Source of the DNA: Pseudomonas reactans
GTDB taxonomy: Bacteria > Pseudomonadota > Gammaproteobacteria > Pseudomonadales > Pseudomonadaceae
Reading direction: 5' to 3'
DNA length: 64,000 bases
NCBI RefSeq assembly: GCF_013385825.1
Contig: NZ_JACAPG010000002.1
Coordinates: 62,001-126,000 of the forward strand
Shown: piece after piece, positions 1-10,394 of the stretch
How positions within the stretch are numbered: position 1 is the stretch's first letter
Layout of the letters: the number at the start of each line of letters is the position of its first letter
The notes under the pieces: generated by a model
Told to the model about the DNA's origin: nothing
The model's input: the letters and a program-made list of their open reading frames with translations, nothing else
The model's database searches: none
Translations under genes and position numbers: made by a program

Positions 1-4
1 GATT

Positions 5-22
5 CGGTCATAACCCTGTAAT
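5..22 (+). promoter_or_regulatory. Candidate Pho box upstream of the chemoreceptor gene
   Basis: Two direct 7-mers, CGGTCAT and CTGTAAT, are separated by AACC. Each matches the PhoB half-site CTGTCAT at 6 of 7 positions, with the canonical 4-bp spacer. A weak -10-like TAACTT lies at 33-38, ten bases downstream, as expected where a Pho box replaces the -35 element. The site lies 52 bp before the chosen ATG. Activation by PhoB under phosphate limitation is inferred. Confidence 0.6.
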
Positions 23-74
23 GAAAACGCAATAACTTCAGGCACTTATCTTTTGCTGTCGGTTGAAACCACGC

Positions 75-2036
75 ATGCGCCTGAAGCTGCTGACCAATCT
101 CAATACCCTTCTTCTTGTGGCCGTGTGCCTGGCGCTGGGCGCGACCCTGTGGTGGTCGCAGCGCGCGCTGGAACGGCCGTATTTGCTGATGGAACGCTAC
201 CTTGGGTTGTCCCAGACGTTCCAGAACCAGGCGGCGCGCAATATCGACGACTATCTGGCCAGTGGCGACGCCCTGCGCTTGAGCAGTGCCAGCCAGAGCC
301 TGGAAAGCCTGCTGCAGCATCTGGACGAATTGCCGACGGAGCTCGCGCAGAATTTGCGCCCGAGCCTGGTTGACTTGGATGCGTTCAGCAAGACTGACCT
401 ACTGGCGGCCGGGAAACTGGCGGGCGACCCGCAAGCCTTGTTGCTACAGGCCGAACGCGAATTAGGCGCGAACCTGGAGCAATTGAGTCAGTACGCCATC
501 GGCGTGACTACCCCTGACGCCGCTCGCTATCTGCCGCCTTTGCTGGCTGCGTCGCAGCACCTGGGCAAACTATCCCTGGCCCGCGACAAACTGGTGAGCA
601 GCGGGCGCGCGGAACTGGCCGACGACGTCGAACGCGAAGTCGGCAACATCCGCAGCCAAGCCGATGTGCTGGAACAACTGCCATTGCTGGGCGTGAAGGC
701 CAGCGCCGAATCCAGCGCCGACGACTTTTCCGCACTGATGGGCCTGGAGAACACCGAGAAAACCGAAGCCCAGGACACCGGCGTCGACCTCAAGCGTGAA
801 CTCAACAGCCTGCTCACCCGCTACCCTGCCGAACTCAAGCGCACCCGCGAACAGATCCAGCAACGCACCGACCTGGCCGCCAAGACCCACCAGAAAATCG
901 ACACTGTGCAACAAGCCATTGCCGGCCTGGAACCGGTGGTGCGCGCGCAGCACGGCAAGATCCAGGGCGAAGTGCGCCTGATGCAAGGGGTGATGATCGG
1001 CCTGATCCTGCTGATCGCGCTGCTGATCGACACCCTGCAACGCCGCCTGGCGCGGGTGCTGACCAACCTGGCACCAGCCCTGTCGACCTGGGCCGAGGGC
1101 GATTTCAGCCAGCCGATTGCCTTGGGCAAGACCAATCGCGAGTTGCACGACATTGAAGCCTCCTTGAACCGGCTGCGCGCCTATCTGGTGGATTTGGTGG
1201 GTACGATTCGCGGTAATGCCGAGGAAGTCGCCGGCAGTAGCCGCGCACTGGCCGAATTAAGCAGCGGCCTGCACGACGGCGCCGAACGCCAGGCGGGAGA
1301 TACCGCGCAGATCCGTGATTCGCTGGGTGAACTGGAAGCGACCATCCAGCAAGTCGCGGGTGATGCCAGCCAGGCGGCGGGTGCCAGTCGCAGTGCCGGT
1401 CAGGCGGTGAAGCAGGGCCAACGCGTGATCGGCCTGAGCCTGACCGGGCTGCATGCCCTGGTGGGCGAAGTGCAGCAGAATGCGCAGATGATCGAAAAAC
1501 TCGCCGAAGAATCCGCCACCATCGGCGGTGTACTGACAGTAATCCGCTCGATTGCAGATCAAACCAACCTGCTCGCCCTCAACGCCGCCATCGAGGCCGC
1601 CCGCGCTGGTGAGGCCGGCCGTGGCTTTGCCGTGGTCGCCGACGAAGTCCGCTCCCTGGCCCAGCGCACCGCCGGCGCCACCGCAGAGATCCAGACCCTG
1701 ATTGCCGGCCTGCAAAGCGCCGCCCATCAATCGGTGCAAGGCATGCGCGCCCAGGTCGAACACGCTGAGGCCACTGCCCAGCAAGCCCAGGCGGCGGACG
1801 GCGCGCTGGATGAAATCGTCGGGGCTATCCAGACCATTTCCGACACCGCCGTGCGCATCGCCGATGTGACGGCACAGCAGAGTGGCGCCGTCAGTGAGAT
1901 TCGCGACAACAGCGAGCGGATTCACCAGTTGGGTGAGGATAACTTGCTGCGAATCGGCCAGGGCCGCATTCAGGGTGAGCACTTGCTGGTGCTGGGTGGG
2001 CAGCTCAACACTGCCGTGCAGGCGTTTCGCGTCTGA
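75..2036 (+). CDS. ctpL: Methyl-accepting chemotaxis protein, CtpL-like (phosphate taxis)
   Basis: An inner-membrane chemoreceptor of about 653 aa. One transmembrane helix lies near the N-terminus ([11 protein letters not shown]) and a second at about residues 300-320. Between them is a helix-rich periplasmic region of about 270 residues, a size that fits a helical bimodular (HBM) sensor. A HAMP-like stretch follows, then the MCP signalling domain, whose conserved hairpin tip includes [16 protein letters not shown] and [10 protein letters not shown]. The gene precedes aroQ-accBC as ctpL does in P. aeruginosa (from memory), and a Pho box lies upstream; CtpL there mediates taxis to inorganic phosphate. 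The start is uncertain: TTG at 63 would add four residues, and neither start has a clear ribosome binding site. The MCP call is secure; the ligand is inferred. Confidence 0.85.
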   Translation: MRLKLLTNLNTLLLVAVCLALGATLWWSQRALERPYLLMERYLGLSQTFQNQAARNIDDYLASGDALRLSSASQSLESLLQHLDELPTELAQNLRPSLVDLDAFSKTDLLAAGKLAGDPQALLLQAERELGANLEQLSQYAIGVTTPDAARYLPPLLAASQHLGKLSLARDKLVSSGRAELADDVEREVGNIRSQADVLEQLPLLGVKASAESSADDFSALMGLENTEKTEAQDTGVDLKRELNSLLTRYPAELKRTREQIQQRTDLAAKTHQKIDTVQQAIAGLEPVVRAQHGKIQGEVRLMQGVMIGLILLIALLIDTLQRRLARVLTNLAPALSTWAEGDFSQPIALGKTNRELHDIEASLNRLRAYLVDLVGTIRGNAEEVAGSSRALAELSSGLHDGAERQAGDTAQIRDSLGELEATIQQVAGDASQAAGASRSAGQAVKQGQRVIGLSLTGLHALVGEVQQNAQMIEKLAEESATIGGVLTVIRSIADQTNLLALNAAIEAARAGEAGRGFAVVADEVRSLAQRTAGATAEIQTLIAGLQSAAHQSVQGMRAQVEHAEATAQQAQAADGALDEIVGAIQTISDTAVRIADVTAQQSGAVSEIRDNSERIHQLGEDNLLRIGQGRIQGEHLLVLGGQLNTAVQAFRV

Positions 2037-2044
2037 ACATCCAC

Positions 2045-2144
2045 TGTACGAGCGAGCTTGCTCGCGAAGAACGCGCAGGCACCGCTTTAATCCAGACGCC
2101 CCGCGTTATCGTTGACGTTTTTCGCGAGCAAGCTCGCTCCTACA
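2045..2144. repeat. REPIN (pair of inverted REP sequences, GAGCGAGC type)
   Basis: GAGCGAGCTTGCTCGCGA and its inverted partner TCGCGAGCAAGCTCGCTC flank a roughly 60-bp middle. Each arm is itself a palindrome. This is one of three copies of the CGAGCTTGCTCG class in the window, including one singlet. It fills most of the space between the chemoreceptor gene and aroQ. Confidence 0.85.
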
Positions 2145-2289
2145 CTGACCGAATCCGGCCTCACAGTCACAAATTTCGCGCTATCCTCGCTAATCGTGCT
2201 GCCTACTGCATAGAACTGGACAGTCACAAAGGCTTTGCGGCATAGTCGCCGGGTTCTGCCGTACCCACATCAATAACAAGGAACAGCCG

Positions 2290-2745
2290 ATGGCGACCTT
2301 ACTGGTTCTTCACGGACCCAACCTGAACCTGCTTGGCACCCGCGAACCGGGCGTCTACGGGGCAGTCACCCTGGACCAGATCAACCTCGACCTGGAGCGC
2401 AGGGCCCGTGAAGCCGGCCACCATCTGCTCTACCTGCAAAGCAATGCCGAGTACGAATTGATTGATCGCATCCATGCCGCGCGTGGCGAAGGCGTGGACT
2501 TTATCCTGATCAATCCCGCCGCTTTTACACACACAAGCGTTGCATTACGTGACGCATTGCTGGCGGTGAGCATCCCATTCATCGAAGTGCATTTGTCGAA
2601 CGTGCACAAACGCGAAGCTTTCCGCCATCACTCCTACTTCTCCGACGTAGCGGTAGGTGTGATCTGCGGCCTTGGCGCCAGCGGTTACCGACTGGCCCTG
2701 GAGGCCGCCCTGGAACAACTTGAACAACCGGCCAAGCGCCCCTGA
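2290..2745 (+). CDS. aroQ: 3-dehydroquinate dehydratase, type II
   Basis: Converts 3-dehydroquinate to 3-dehydroshikimate in the cytoplasmic shikimate pathway. The 151-aa length is normal for the dodecameric type II enzyme. Visible motifs are the N-terminal [13 protein letters not shown], the catalytic tyrosine at residue 23 in the following loop, [10 protein letters not shown] in the middle, and the histidine-containing [15 protein letters not shown] segment. The start is supported by an AAGGAA sequence ten bases upstream. It lies 24 bp before accB, so aroQ-accB-accC probably share a transcript, as in other pseudomonads. Confidence 0.96.
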   Translation: MATLLVLHGPNLNLLGTREPGVYGAVTLDQINLDLERRAREAGHHLLYLQSNAEYELIDRIHAARGEGVDFILINPAAFTHTSVALRDALLAVSIPFIEVHLSNVHKREAFRHHSYFSDVAVGVICGLGASGYRLALEAALEQLEQPAKRP

Positions 2746-2769
2746 CCGACCCTTGGGAGTTGATGATTC

Positions 2770-3231
2770 ATGGATATCCGTAAAGTTAAGAAACTGATCG
2801 AACTGCTGGAAGAATCCGGTATCGACGAGCTGGAAATCAAGGAAGGCGAAGAGTCCGTACGGATCAGCCGCCACAGCAAGACCCCGGCCCAGCAGTTCTA
2901 CGCACCGCAAATGCAAGCACCGGCCCCAGCCGCTGCCGCTCCGGCTGCTGCACCTGCCGCAGCTGCTCCTGCTGCGCCAGCTGCTCCTGCGCTGAACGGC
3001 TTCGTGGTCAAGTCGCCAATGGTCGGTACGTTCTACCGCACCCCGGCACCGACCTCGCCAGCCTTCGTTGAAGTCGGCGCAACCGTGAAAGTGGGCGACA
3101 CCATCTGCATCGTTGAAGCGATGAAAATGATGAACCACATCACCGCTGAAAAAGCCGGCGTCATCGAATCCATTCTGGTAGAAAACGGTCAGCCGGTTGA
3201 GTACGACCAGCCGCTGTTCACCATCGTTTGA
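2770..3231 (+). CDS. accB: Biotin carboxyl carrier protein of acetyl-CoA carboxylase
   Basis: Carries the covalently bound biotin that shuttles CO2 between biotin carboxylase (AccC) and the carboxyltransferase in the first step of fatty acid synthesis. The 153-aa protein has an N-terminal domain of about 45 residues, an Ala/Pro-rich linker at about 50-74, and a C-terminal lipoyl/biotinyl domain. The biotinylation motif EAMKM places the modified lysine at residue 119. The gene is followed 17 bp later by accC. Confidence 0.97.
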   Translation: MDIRKVKKLIELLEESGIDELEIKEGEESVRISRHSKTPAQQFYAPQMQAPAPAAAAPAAAPAAAAPAAPAAPALNGFVVKSPMVGTFYRTPAPTSPAFVEVGATVKVGDTICIVEAMKMMNHITAEKAGVIESILVENGQPVEYDQPLFTIV

Positions 3232-3248
3232 ACCGCGGAGCGCCTTCG

Positions 3249-4610
3249 ATGTTGAAACCTGCGAAGAAACTGCAAAAAGTCCTGATCGCCAACCGCGGCG
3301 AGATCGCGCTGCGGATCCTGCGCGCCTGTAAGGAAGAGGGCATCAAGACCGTCGCTGTTTACTCGACGGCCGATACCGAATTGATGCACGTGAAACTGGC
3401 GGACGAAAGCATCTGCATCGGCCCGCCCCTGGCCACGAACTCGTACCTGAAAGTCTCGAACATCATCGCGGCCGCGGAAGTGACCGGCGCTGATGGCATC
3501 CACCCTGGCTACGGCTTCCTCGCGGAAAACGCCGATTTCGCCGAACAGGTGGAAAAATCCGGGTTTGCCTTCATCGGCCCGAAAGCCGAAACCATTCGCC
3601 TTATGGGTGACAAGGTTTCTGCCAAGGACGCCATGATCGCGGCCGGCGTGCCGACCGTTCCTGGCTCCGACGGCCCGCTGCCGGAAGACGAGGAAACCGC
3701 GCTGCGCATTGGTCGCGAAGTCGGCTACCCGGTGATCATCAAGGCCGCCGGTGGCGGTGGTGGTCGCGGCATGCGCGTGGTGCACAAGGAAGAAGACCTG
3801 ATCGAAGCGGCCAAGCAGACTCGCTCCGAAGCGGGCGCCTGGTTTGGCAACCCGATGGTCTACCTGGAGAAGTACCTGACCAACCCACGTCACGTGGAAG
3901 TGCAAGTACTGTCCGACGGCCAAGGCCACGCCATCCACCTGGGCGACCGCGATTGCTCGCTGCAACGTCGTCACCAGAAGGTTCTGGAAGAAGCTCCGGC
4001 ACCGGGCCTGGACGAAAAAGCGCGCCAGGAAGTACTGGCTCGTTGCGTCAAGGCGTGCATCGACATCAACTACCGTGGCGCGGGCACTTTCGAGTTCCTG
4101 TACGAAAACGGTCGTTTCTACTTCATCGAGATGAACACTCGTGTGCAAGTAGAGCACCCGGTGTCGGAGATGGTCACCGGTATCGACATCGTCAAGGAGA
4201 TGCTCAGCATCGCCGCCGGCAACCCGCTGTCCTTCACCCAGGACGACGTGAAGATGCACGGCCACTCCCTGGAGTGCCGCATCAACGCCGAAGACCCGAA
4301 AACCTTTATCCCAAGCCCTGGCCTGGTCAAGCATTTCCACGCGCCCGGCGGCAACGGCGTACGCGTGGATTCGCACCTGTACAGCGGCTACAAGGTTCCG
4401 TCCAACTACGACTCGCTGATCGGCAAGCTGATCACCTGGGGCGCCACCCGCGACGAGGCCATGGCCCGTATGCGTAACGCCCTGGACGAAATCGTGGTCG
4501 ACGGCATCAAGACCAACATCCCGCTGCACCGGGACCTGGTCCGTGATGAAGGCTTCTGCGAAGGTGGTGTGAACATTCACTACCTGGAACACAAGCTGGC
4601 CAACCAGTAA
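3249..4610 (+). CDS. accC: Biotin carboxylase subunit of acetyl-CoA carboxylase
   Basis: An ATP-dependent enzyme that carboxylates the biotin on AccB. The 453-aa product has the biotin carboxylase N-domain ([18 protein letters not shown]), a glycine-rich ATP-grasp loop ([14 protein letters not shown]), the metal/ATP segment around [17 protein letters not shown], and the C-terminal domain with RINAEDP. ATG 3249 was chosen over an upstream TTG (3228) that overlaps the accB stop, because GGAG lies nine bases before it and the length then fits the family. A strong terminator follows, ending the aroQ-accBC unit. Confidence 0.97.
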   Translation: MLKPAKKLQKVLIANRGEIALRILRACKEEGIKTVAVYSTADTELMHVKLADESICIGPPLATNSYLKVSNIIAAAEVTGADGIHPGYGFLAENADFAEQVEKSGFAFIGPKAETIRLMGDKVSAKDAMIAAGVPTVPGSDGPLPEDEETALRIGREVGYPVIIKAAGGGGGRGMRVVHKEEDLIEAAKQTRSEAGAWFGNPMVYLEKYLTNPRHVEVQVLSDGQGHAIHLGDRDCSLQRRHQKVLEEAPAPGLDEKARQEVLARCVKACIDINYRGAGTFEFLYENGRFYFIEMNTRVQVEHPVSEMVTGIDIVKEMLSIAAGNPLSFTQDDVKMHGHSLECRINAEDPKTFIPSPGLVKHFHAPGGNGVRVDSHLYSGYKVPSNYDSLIGKLITWGATRDEAMARMRNALDEIVVDGIKTNIPLHRDLVRDEGFCEGGVNIHYLEHKLANQ

Positions 4611-4622
4611 GTGCTCTGAAAT

Positions 4623-4652
4623 AACAAAGCCGCCTCCGGGCGGCTTTGTTGT
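4623..4652 (+). terminator. Rho-independent terminator after accC
   Basis: AACAAAGCCGCC and GGCGGCTTTGTT form a perfect 12-bp stem with a 4-base loop, followed by a short T-rich tail (GTTT). It lies 12 bp after the accC stop. Confidence 0.85.
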
Positions 4653-4668
4653 TTCAGAGCACTTACTG

Positions 4669-4770
4669 TGTAGGAGCCGGCTTGCCAGCGAAAATCGTTA
4701 ACGATAGCGCGGGGCATCAGAAAGAAACGCGGTGCCTGTGAGTTTTTCGCCGGCAAGCCGGCTCCTACAG
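4669..4770. repeat. REPIN (GAGCCGGC type)
   Basis: Inverted arms TAGGAGCCGGCTTGCCAGCGA and CGCCGGCAAGCCGGCTCCTA flank about 60 bp. One arm has a CCAGCG/CCGGCG mismatch. It lies between the accC terminator and prmA. Confidence 0.85.
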
Positions 4771-4898
4771 GTCCGCTACGTACAATGCCGATTGTTCCAC
4801 GCATCCAGTACAGTCGTGTTATTACGCCGGCTCGCGTAAACTTGCGCCCTTTCGCGACCCACCCCGTCGCACATTCAATTTTTTCAAAGGTGCCCGCC

Positions 4899-5777
4899 AT
4901 GCCTTGGCTGCAAGTCCGTCTCGCCATCAGCCCAGAACAAGCCGAAACCTATGAAGACGCTTTCCTCGAAGTCGGCGCTGTCTCGGTGACCTTCATGGAC
5001 GCCGAAGACCAGCCGATCTTCGAACCGGAACTCAACACTACGCCGCTGTGGTCCCACACCCACTTGCTGGCCCTGTTCGAAGACGGCACCGATGCTGCCG
5101 CCGTGCTGGCCCATATGGAATTGCTCACCGGCGGCCCGCTGCCAGAGCATCACAGCGAAGTCATTGAAGACCAGGACTGGGAACGCAGCTGGATGGACAA
5201 CTTCCAGCCGATGCGTTTCGGCCAGCGCCTGTGGATCGTGCCAAGCTGGCACGCCGCGCCCGAGCCGGACGCGGTCAACCTGCTGCTCGACCCAGGCCTG
5301 GCGTTCGGCACCGGCACCCACCCCACGACCGCGCTGTGCCTGGAGTGGCTGGACGGCCAGGACCTGACCGACAGCCACGTGCTGGACTTCGGCTGCGGCT
5401 CGGGGATCCTGGCAATTGCCGCCCTGTTGCTGGGCGCCAAGGAAGCCGTGGGCACCGATATCGACGTGCAGGCCCTGGAAGCCTCCCGTGATAACGCTGG
5501 TCGCAACAACATTCCTGAAGGCAAATTCCCACTTTACTTGCCAGAGCAACTGCCCCAAGTAAAAGCCGATGTGCTAGTGGCGAATATTCTCGCCGGCCCG
5601 CTGGTGTCCCTGGCGCCGCAACTGTCGAGCCTGGTCAAGCCAGGCGGACGCCTGGCGCTGTCGGGCATCCTGGCCGAGCAGGGCGAAGACGTCGCTGCCG
5701 CCTACGCGAAGGATTTCGAGCTGGATCCGATCGCCAACCGCGATGGCTGGGTACGCATCAGCGGTCGTCGGCGCTAG
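4899..5777 (+). CDS. prmA: Ribosomal protein L11 methyltransferase
   Basis: A SAM-dependent methyltransferase that trimethylates ribosomal protein L11. The product is 292 aa, the usual size. The N-terminal L11-recognition domain begins MPWLQVRL. The SAM motif [16 protein letters not shown] lies in the middle, and the [13 protein letters not shown] segment (NPPY-like region) in the C-terminal half. ATG 4899 was chosen over an upstream ATG at 4785 because the extra 38 residues do not resemble the family. AAAGG lies ten bases before this ATG. Confidence 0.95.
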   Translation: MPWLQVRLAISPEQAETYEDAFLEVGAVSVTFMDAEDQPIFEPELNTTPLWSHTHLLALFEDGTDAAAVLAHMELLTGGPLPEHHSEVIEDQDWERSWMDNFQPMRFGQRLWIVPSWHAAPEPDAVNLLLDPGLAFGTGTHPTTALCLEWLDGQDLTDSHVLDFGCGSGILAIAALLLGAKEAVGTDIDVQALEASRDNAGRNNIPEGKFPLYLPEQLPQVKADVLVANILAGPLVSLAPQLSSLVKPGGRLALSGILAEQGEDVAAAYAKDFELDPIANRDGWVRISGRRR

Positions 5778-5807
5778 AATGAGCGCTTGCCTGAATCGGA
5801 TGGCCGC

Positions 5808-7022
5808 ATGACCGACAGTTTCGTCACCCAGTGCCCGCATTGCCAATCGCGCTTTCGCGTCAGCCACGCTCAGTTGAGCGTGGCCCGTGGCGTGGTGCGC
5901 TGCGGCTCGTGCCTGCAAGTGTTCAATGCCGCTCGTCAGTTGCTGGAGCAGCGCGCGGCCGGCACAACAGCGCCTGACCTGCCAGCTGCGGTTGAGCCAG
6001 AGCCACCACGGGCCATCAGCCAGAAACAGTGGACCGCCGAAGAGCTGGACCTGGACAACCTGGACCTGGACGAAGAGCTGGCCAAGCTGGAACGCCGCGA
6101 GATTCAGCACACGCTGCCTATCGGTGCAGACCGTCGCCAGCCCGGCACCGACCGCCGCCAAAAGGAAGAGCCCTTCAGCGCCAGCCGCGACACGGTCAAG
6201 GCCGAAGAGGAAATGTGGGCGGCAAGCCTGTTCAGCGAGCCGCCTGAAGAACGCATCCGCGTCACTGAAGACGAGCCTGTACCTGCGACCCAGCAGCGCA
6301 CCGAACCGTCCATGTCGTTGCACACCGACGACCTCGGCGATGAGCCGCCACTGCGCTCAACGCCGGACGATGACGACCCGCCGTTCACGCCACTGACCCA
6401 ATCGGCCGATGACGTAGAACCCGAAGAACGCCCCAAACCGCGTCGCAAGCGCTCGCGCGCCGAAACGAGCGTGCAAGACGACCAACTGCTGGACCTGGAA
6501 GACGACCCGCTGCACCTCTACGCGCAGAAACGCCCGTCGGGTTGGGGCCGTCGCCTGATCTGGCTGTTGCTGGTACTGATCGCCGCCGCCGGACTTGCAG
6601 GCCAGTACATCGCCTATCAATTTGACGACCTGGCGCGCCAGGACGCTTATCGACCCTGGTTCCAGCAACTGTGCCCCACACTGGGCTGCACCGTGCCATC
6701 ACGGGTCGATATCGCCCACATCAAGAGCAGCAACCTGGTGGTGCGCAGCCACCCGGATTTCGCCGGGGCACTGGTGGTGGACGCGATCATCTATAACCGC
6801 GCAACCTTCTCCCAGCCCTTCCCGCTGCTTGAACTGCGTTTTGCCGACATGAACGGCAGCCTGATTGCCAGTCGTCGCTTCAAACCCGCCGAATACCTCA
6901 GCGGTGAGCTGGCCGGTGTCAGCGAAATGCCCTCGCAAACCCCGATCCATATTTCCCTGGATATCCTCGATCCGGGCAACAAAGCCGTGAATTACAGCCT
7001 GAGCTTTCACTCTCCCGAGTGA
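5808..7022 (+). CDS. Zinc-ribbon and DUF3426 domain membrane protein
   Basis: A 404-aa protein of unknown function, conserved next to prmA in pseudomonads. It starts with a zinc-ribbon of the MJ0042 type, with CPHC and CGSC pairs about 20 residues apart. A long acidic, low-complexity region follows (about 60-235), then one transmembrane helix (RLIWLLLVLIAAAGLAGQYIAY) and a C-terminal DUF3426 domain that should face the periplasm. ATG 5808 was chosen over a TTG at 5787. The architecture resembles a single-pass membrane regulator or assembly factor, but no activity can be assigned. Confidence 0.85.
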   Translation: MTDSFVTQCPHCQSRFRVSHAQLSVARGVVRCGSCLQVFNAARQLLEQRAAGTTAPDLPAAVEPEPPRAISQKQWTAEELDLDNLDLDEELAKLERREIQHTLPIGADRRQPGTDRRQKEEPFSASRDTVKAEEEMWAASLFSEPPEERIRVTEDEPVPATQQRTEPSMSLHTDDLGDEPPLRSTPDDDDPPFTPLTQSADDVEPEERPKPRRKRSRAETSVQDDQLLDLEDDPLHLYAQKRPSGWGRRLIWLLLVLIAAAGLAGQYIAYQFDDLARQDAYRPWFQQLCPTLGCTVPSRVDIAHIKSSNLVVRSHPDFAGALVVDAIIYNRATFSQPFPLLELRFADMNGSLIASRRFKPAEYLSGELAGVSEMPSQTPIHISLDILDPGNKAVNYSLSFHSPE

Positions 7023-7207
7023 ATCGCCTCGTACATTGGAATTTGACGGCAGGTTATTGACTTTCGCCTGCGCAACCAAACCGGTGGCGATAAAGAAATA
7101 ACTGTTCAGATTTTATCCAATTCAGCCTTTATCCAGTCATCGAGAGCGGGTATCATGCCAACCCTTTTTCGAACTCTAATGATCCGGCCCCACAACAGGG
7201 AAGTCCT

Positions 7208-8221
7208 ATGTCGGCGGTACGCATCGGCCCATATACATTGCAGAACGGCTTGATCCTCGCCCCGATGGCGGGGGTTACCGACCAGCCCTTTCGTCAGCTG
7301 TGCAAGCGTTTGGGCGCGGGTCTAGTAGTCTCGGAAATGGTCACCAGCGACATGAGCTTGTGGAACACCCGCAAATCGCGGATGCGCATGATCCACGAAG
7401 GTGATCCCGAGCCCCGCTCGGTACAGATCGCCGGTGGCGATGTACAGATGCTGGCGGATGCGGCCCGGGCCAACGTGGAGTTGGGGGCGCAGATCATCGA
7501 CATCAACATGGGCTGCCCGGCCAAGAAGGTCTGCAACAAGGCCGCCGGTTCCGCGCTGTTGAAAGATGAGCAATTGGTTGCCGAGATCCTGCAGGCCGTT
7601 GTCGCCGCAGTGGATGTGCCGGTCACCTTGAAGATTCGTACCGGCTGGGACCGGGACAACAAGAACGGCCTGACTGTGGCGAAGATCGCAGAACAGGCAG
7701 GCATTACAGCGCTGGCGGTGCATGGCCGCACCCGCGCCGACCTTTACACCGGTGAAGCCGAGTACGACACCATCGCTGCAATCAAGCAGGCGGTGTCGAT
7801 GCCGGTGTTTGCCAATGGCGACATTGACTCCGCCGAGAAAGCCCGGCGCGTGCTGCACGCGACCGGTGCCGATGGCTTGTTGATTGGCCGGGCTGCCCAG
7901 GGGCGGCCGTGGATTTTTCGTGAGATCGAGCATTTTCTGCGTACTGGCGAAGTGTTGCCGGCACCGGAGTTGATCGAGGTGGAACGTATTCTGCTAGAGC
8001 ATCTAGCCGCCCTGCACGCCTTCTATGGGGACGTGATGGGAGTACGCATTGCTCGCAAGCATGTCGGCTGGTATCTCGCAACCCTGCCGGGCGCCAGGGA
8101 GTTTCGCGCCCACTTCAATCGTTTGGATGATACGGAAGCACAGTGCGCCAACGTTCGTGAGTTCTTCAGCGAGCGTTACAAGAGCCTGGGGACAGGGGAC
8201 GGAGAGGGGGTGGCCGCATGA
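7208..8221 (+). CDS. dusB: tRNA-dihydrouridine synthase B
   Basis: A flavin enzyme that reduces specific uridines in the tRNA D-loop (337 aa). Visible motifs are [12 protein letters not shown] at the N-terminus, the catalytic-cysteine segment [18 protein letters not shown] in the barrel, and [20 protein letters not shown] towards the C-terminus. GGAAG lies upstream of ATG 7208. Its stop overlaps the fis start (ATGA), the classic dusB-fis operon, so Fis synthesis is probably coupled to dusB translation. Confidence 0.96.
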   Translation: MSAVRIGPYTLQNGLILAPMAGVTDQPFRQLCKRLGAGLVVSEMVTSDMSLWNTRKSRMRMIHEGDPEPRSVQIAGGDVQMLADAARANVELGAQIIDINMGCPAKKVCNKAAGSALLKDEQLVAEILQAVVAAVDVPVTLKIRTGWDRDNKNGLTVAKIAEQAGITALAVHGRTRADLYTGEAEYDTIAAIKQAVSMPVFANGDIDSAEKARRVLHATGADGLLIGRAAQGRPWIFREIEHFLRTGEVLPAPELIEVERILLEHLAALHAFYGDVMGVRIARKHVGWYLATLPGAREFRAHFNRLDDTEAQCANVREFFSERYKSLGTGDGEGVAA

Positions 8222-8538
8222 CGATGATGACCGAGACTTTAGTGAGTGGAACAACACCCGTGAGCGACAACGTCAATTTGAAACAGCACCTCAACACGCC
8301 GAGCGAAGAAGGCCAGACCCTTCGCGGGAGTGTCGAGAAGGCGCTGCACAATTATTTCGCCCACCTTGAGGGCGCTTCCGTCACGGACGTGTACAACCTG
8401 GTGCTCTCCGAAGTCGAGGCGCCCTTGCTCGAAAGCGTGATGAACTACGTCAAGGGCAACCAGACCAAAGCCAGTGAGCTGCTGGGCCTCAACCGTGGCA
8501 CCTTGCGCAAAAAGCTCAAGCAATACGATTTGCTGTAA
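8218..8538 (+). CDS. fis: DNA-binding protein Fis
   Basis: A nucleoid-associated protein that bends DNA and modulates growth-phase transcription. The 106-aa product has the C-terminal helix-turn-helix ([27 protein letters not shown]) that is nearly invariant in the family. The start overlaps the dusB stop by four bases. A second possible ATG lies two codons in. A terminator follows. Confidence 0.97.
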   Translation: MTMMTETLVSGTTPVSDNVNLKQHLNTPSEEGQTLRGSVEKALHNYFAHLEGASVTDVYNLVLSEVEAPLLESVMNYVKGNQTKASELLGLNRGTLRKKLKQYDLL

Positions 8539-8555
8539 GCATTCAATCAAACCAG

Positions 8556-8587
8556 AAAGGCGCCCGCGTAAAAACGGTCGCCTTTTT
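8556..8587 (+). terminator. Rho-independent terminator after fis
   Basis: AAAGGCG and CGCCTTT pair around an inner CCG/CGG stem, followed by TTTT. It ends the dusB-fis unit 18 bp after the fis stop. Confidence 0.8.
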
Positions 8588-8620
8588 TGCTGACTTCCTT
8601 TGCTTTTGATGGAAATTGAA

Positions 8621-10228
8621 ATGACCGACCAGACTACCCGCCTGCCGATCCGCCGCGCCTTGATCAGTGTCTCCGACAAGACCGGGATCCTCGAATTTGC
8701 CCGGGAGCTGGAAGCCCTGGGCGTGGAAATCCTCTCCACGGGCGGGACCTTCAAACTGCTGCAGGACAACGGCGTGGCCGCAGTGGAAGTGGCGGACTAC
8801 ACCGGTTTCGCAGAAATGATGGACGGTCGGGTCAAGACCCTGCACCCGAAAATCCACGGTGGCATCCTCGGCCGTCGCGGCACCGACGACGCGATCATGG
8901 CCGAACACGGCATCAAACCGATCGACCTGGTAGCCGTTAACCTCTACCCGTTCGAAGCCACCATCAACAAGCCAGGCTGCGACTTGCCGACCGCCATCGA
9001 AAACATCGATATCGGCGGCCCGACCATGGTGCGCTCGGCGGCCAAGAACCACAAAGACGTGGCCATCGTGGTCAACGCCAGCGACTACGCCAACGTGCTG
9101 GAAAGCCTGAAAGCCGGCGGCCTGACCTACGCCCAGCGCTTCGACCTGATGCTCAAGGCGTTCGAACACACCGCCGCCTACGACGGCATGATCGCCAACT
9201 ACATGGGCACTGTTAACCAGGCGGCTGAAACACTGTCCACCGAAGGCCGCAGCCAATTCCCGCGCACCTTCAACAGCCAGTTCATCAAGGCCCAGGAAAT
9301 GCGCTACGGCGAGAACCCGCACCAGAGCGCGGCGTTCTACGTGGAAGCCAAGCCAGCTGAAGTGGGCATCGCCACCGCGACCCAACTGCAAGGCAAAGAG
9401 CTGTCCTACAACAACGTGGCCGACACCGACGCCGCGCTGGAATGTGTGAAGAGCTTCGTCAAGCCGGCCTGCGTGATCGTCAAGCACGCCAACCCGTGCG
9501 GCGTGGCGGTCTGCCCGGACGCTGAAGGCGGTATCCGCCAGGCCTACGAACTGGCCTACGCCACCGACACCGAATCCGCGTTTGGCGGCATCATCGCCTT
9601 CAACCGTGAGCTGGACGCCGAGACCGCCAAGGCGATCGTCGAGCGTCAGTTCGTTGAAGTGATCATCGCCCCAAGCGTCAGCGAAGAAGCCCGCGCTATC
9701 GTAGCGGCCAAAGCCAACGTGCGCCTGCTGGCCTGCGGCGAGTGGTCGGCTGACCGCGCCGCTGCCTGGGACTACAAGCGCGTCAACGGCGGCTTGCTGG
9801 TACAGAGCCGCGACATCGGCATGATCGGCAGCCAGGACCTGAAAGTCGTGACTAAACGCGCGCCGACCGAGCAAGAGATCAACGACCTGATCTTCGCCTG
9901 GAAAGTGGCCAAGTACGTTAAATCCAACGCTATCGTCTACGCCAAGAACCGCCAGACCATTGGTGTCGGCGCCGGCCAGATGAGCCGCGTGAACTCGGCG
10001 CGTATCGCCGCGATCAAGGCTGAACACGCTGGCTTGCAAGTCGTGGGTTCGGTGATGGCTTCCGATGCGTTCTTCCCGTTCCGTGACGGCCTGGACAACG
10101 CCGCGAAAGCTGGCGTGACCGCCGTGATCCAACCGGGTGGCTCGATGCGCGATGCAGAAGTCATCGCTGCCGCTGATGAAGCCGGCATCGCCATGGTCTT
10201 CACCGGCATGCGCCACTTCCGCCACTGA
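8621..10228 (+). CDS. purH: Bifunctional AICAR transformylase / IMP cyclohydrolase
   Basis: Catalyses the last two steps of de novo IMP synthesis. The 535-aa protein has an N-terminal IMP cyclohydrolase domain ([24 protein letters not shown] segment) and a C-terminal formyltransferase domain with [10 protein letters not shown] and the terminal [17 protein letters not shown] 8621 gives the family length; an ATG at 8612 in the same frame is possible. purD lies 166 bp downstream, after a REPIN. Confidence 0.96.
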   Translation: MTDQTTRLPIRRALISVSDKTGILEFARELEALGVEILSTGGTFKLLQDNGVAAVEVADYTGFAEMMDGRVKTLHPKIHGGILGRRGTDDAIMAEHGIKPIDLVAVNLYPFEATINKPGCDLPTAIENIDIGGPTMVRSAAKNHKDVAIVVNASDYANVLESLKAGGLTYAQRFDLMLKAFEHTAAYDGMIANYMGTVNQAAETLSTEGRSQFPRTFNSQFIKAQEMRYGENPHQSAAFYVEAKPAEVGIATATQLQGKELSYNNVADTDAALECVKSFVKPACVIVKHANPCGVAVCPDAEGGIRQAYELAYATDTESAFGGIIAFNRELDAETAKAIVERQFVEVIIAPSVSEEARAIVAAKANVRLLACGEWSADRAAAWDYKRVNGGLLVQSRDIGMIGSQDLKVVTKRAPTEQEINDLIFAWKVAKYVKSNAIVYAKNRQTIGVGAGQMSRVNSARIAAIKAEHAGLQVVGSVMASDAFFPFRDGLDNAAKAGVTAVIQPGGSMRDAEVIAAADEAGIAMVFTGMRHFRH

Positions 10229-10254
10229 TCCAACACAGCCGGTGGCCCTGGCTC

Positions 10255-10342
10255 CTGTAGGAGCTGGCTTGCCTGCGATGGCATCACCTTGGTGTACTTG
10301 ATACACCGAGGCGCCAGCATCGCAGGCAAGCCAGCTCCCACA
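10255..10342. repeat. REPIN between purH and purD
   Basis: Inverted arms TGTAGGAGCTGGCTTGCCTG and CAGGCAAGCCAGCTCCCACA flank about 45 bp that contain an imperfect palindrome. Same general class as the GAGCCGGC repeats, with CTGGC in the stem. Confidence 0.85.
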
Positions 10343-10394
10343 GAAATGCGGCCCACGGTGTACCCCAGAATTTGCGTCATCCGAGGTTTTTGAA

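Noticed and set aside
2045..2144. Transcription terminators in place of the REPIN hairpins
   Set aside because: The same sequences recur at many intergenic sites in both orientations, including inside operons, and lack T runs. They are repeats first.
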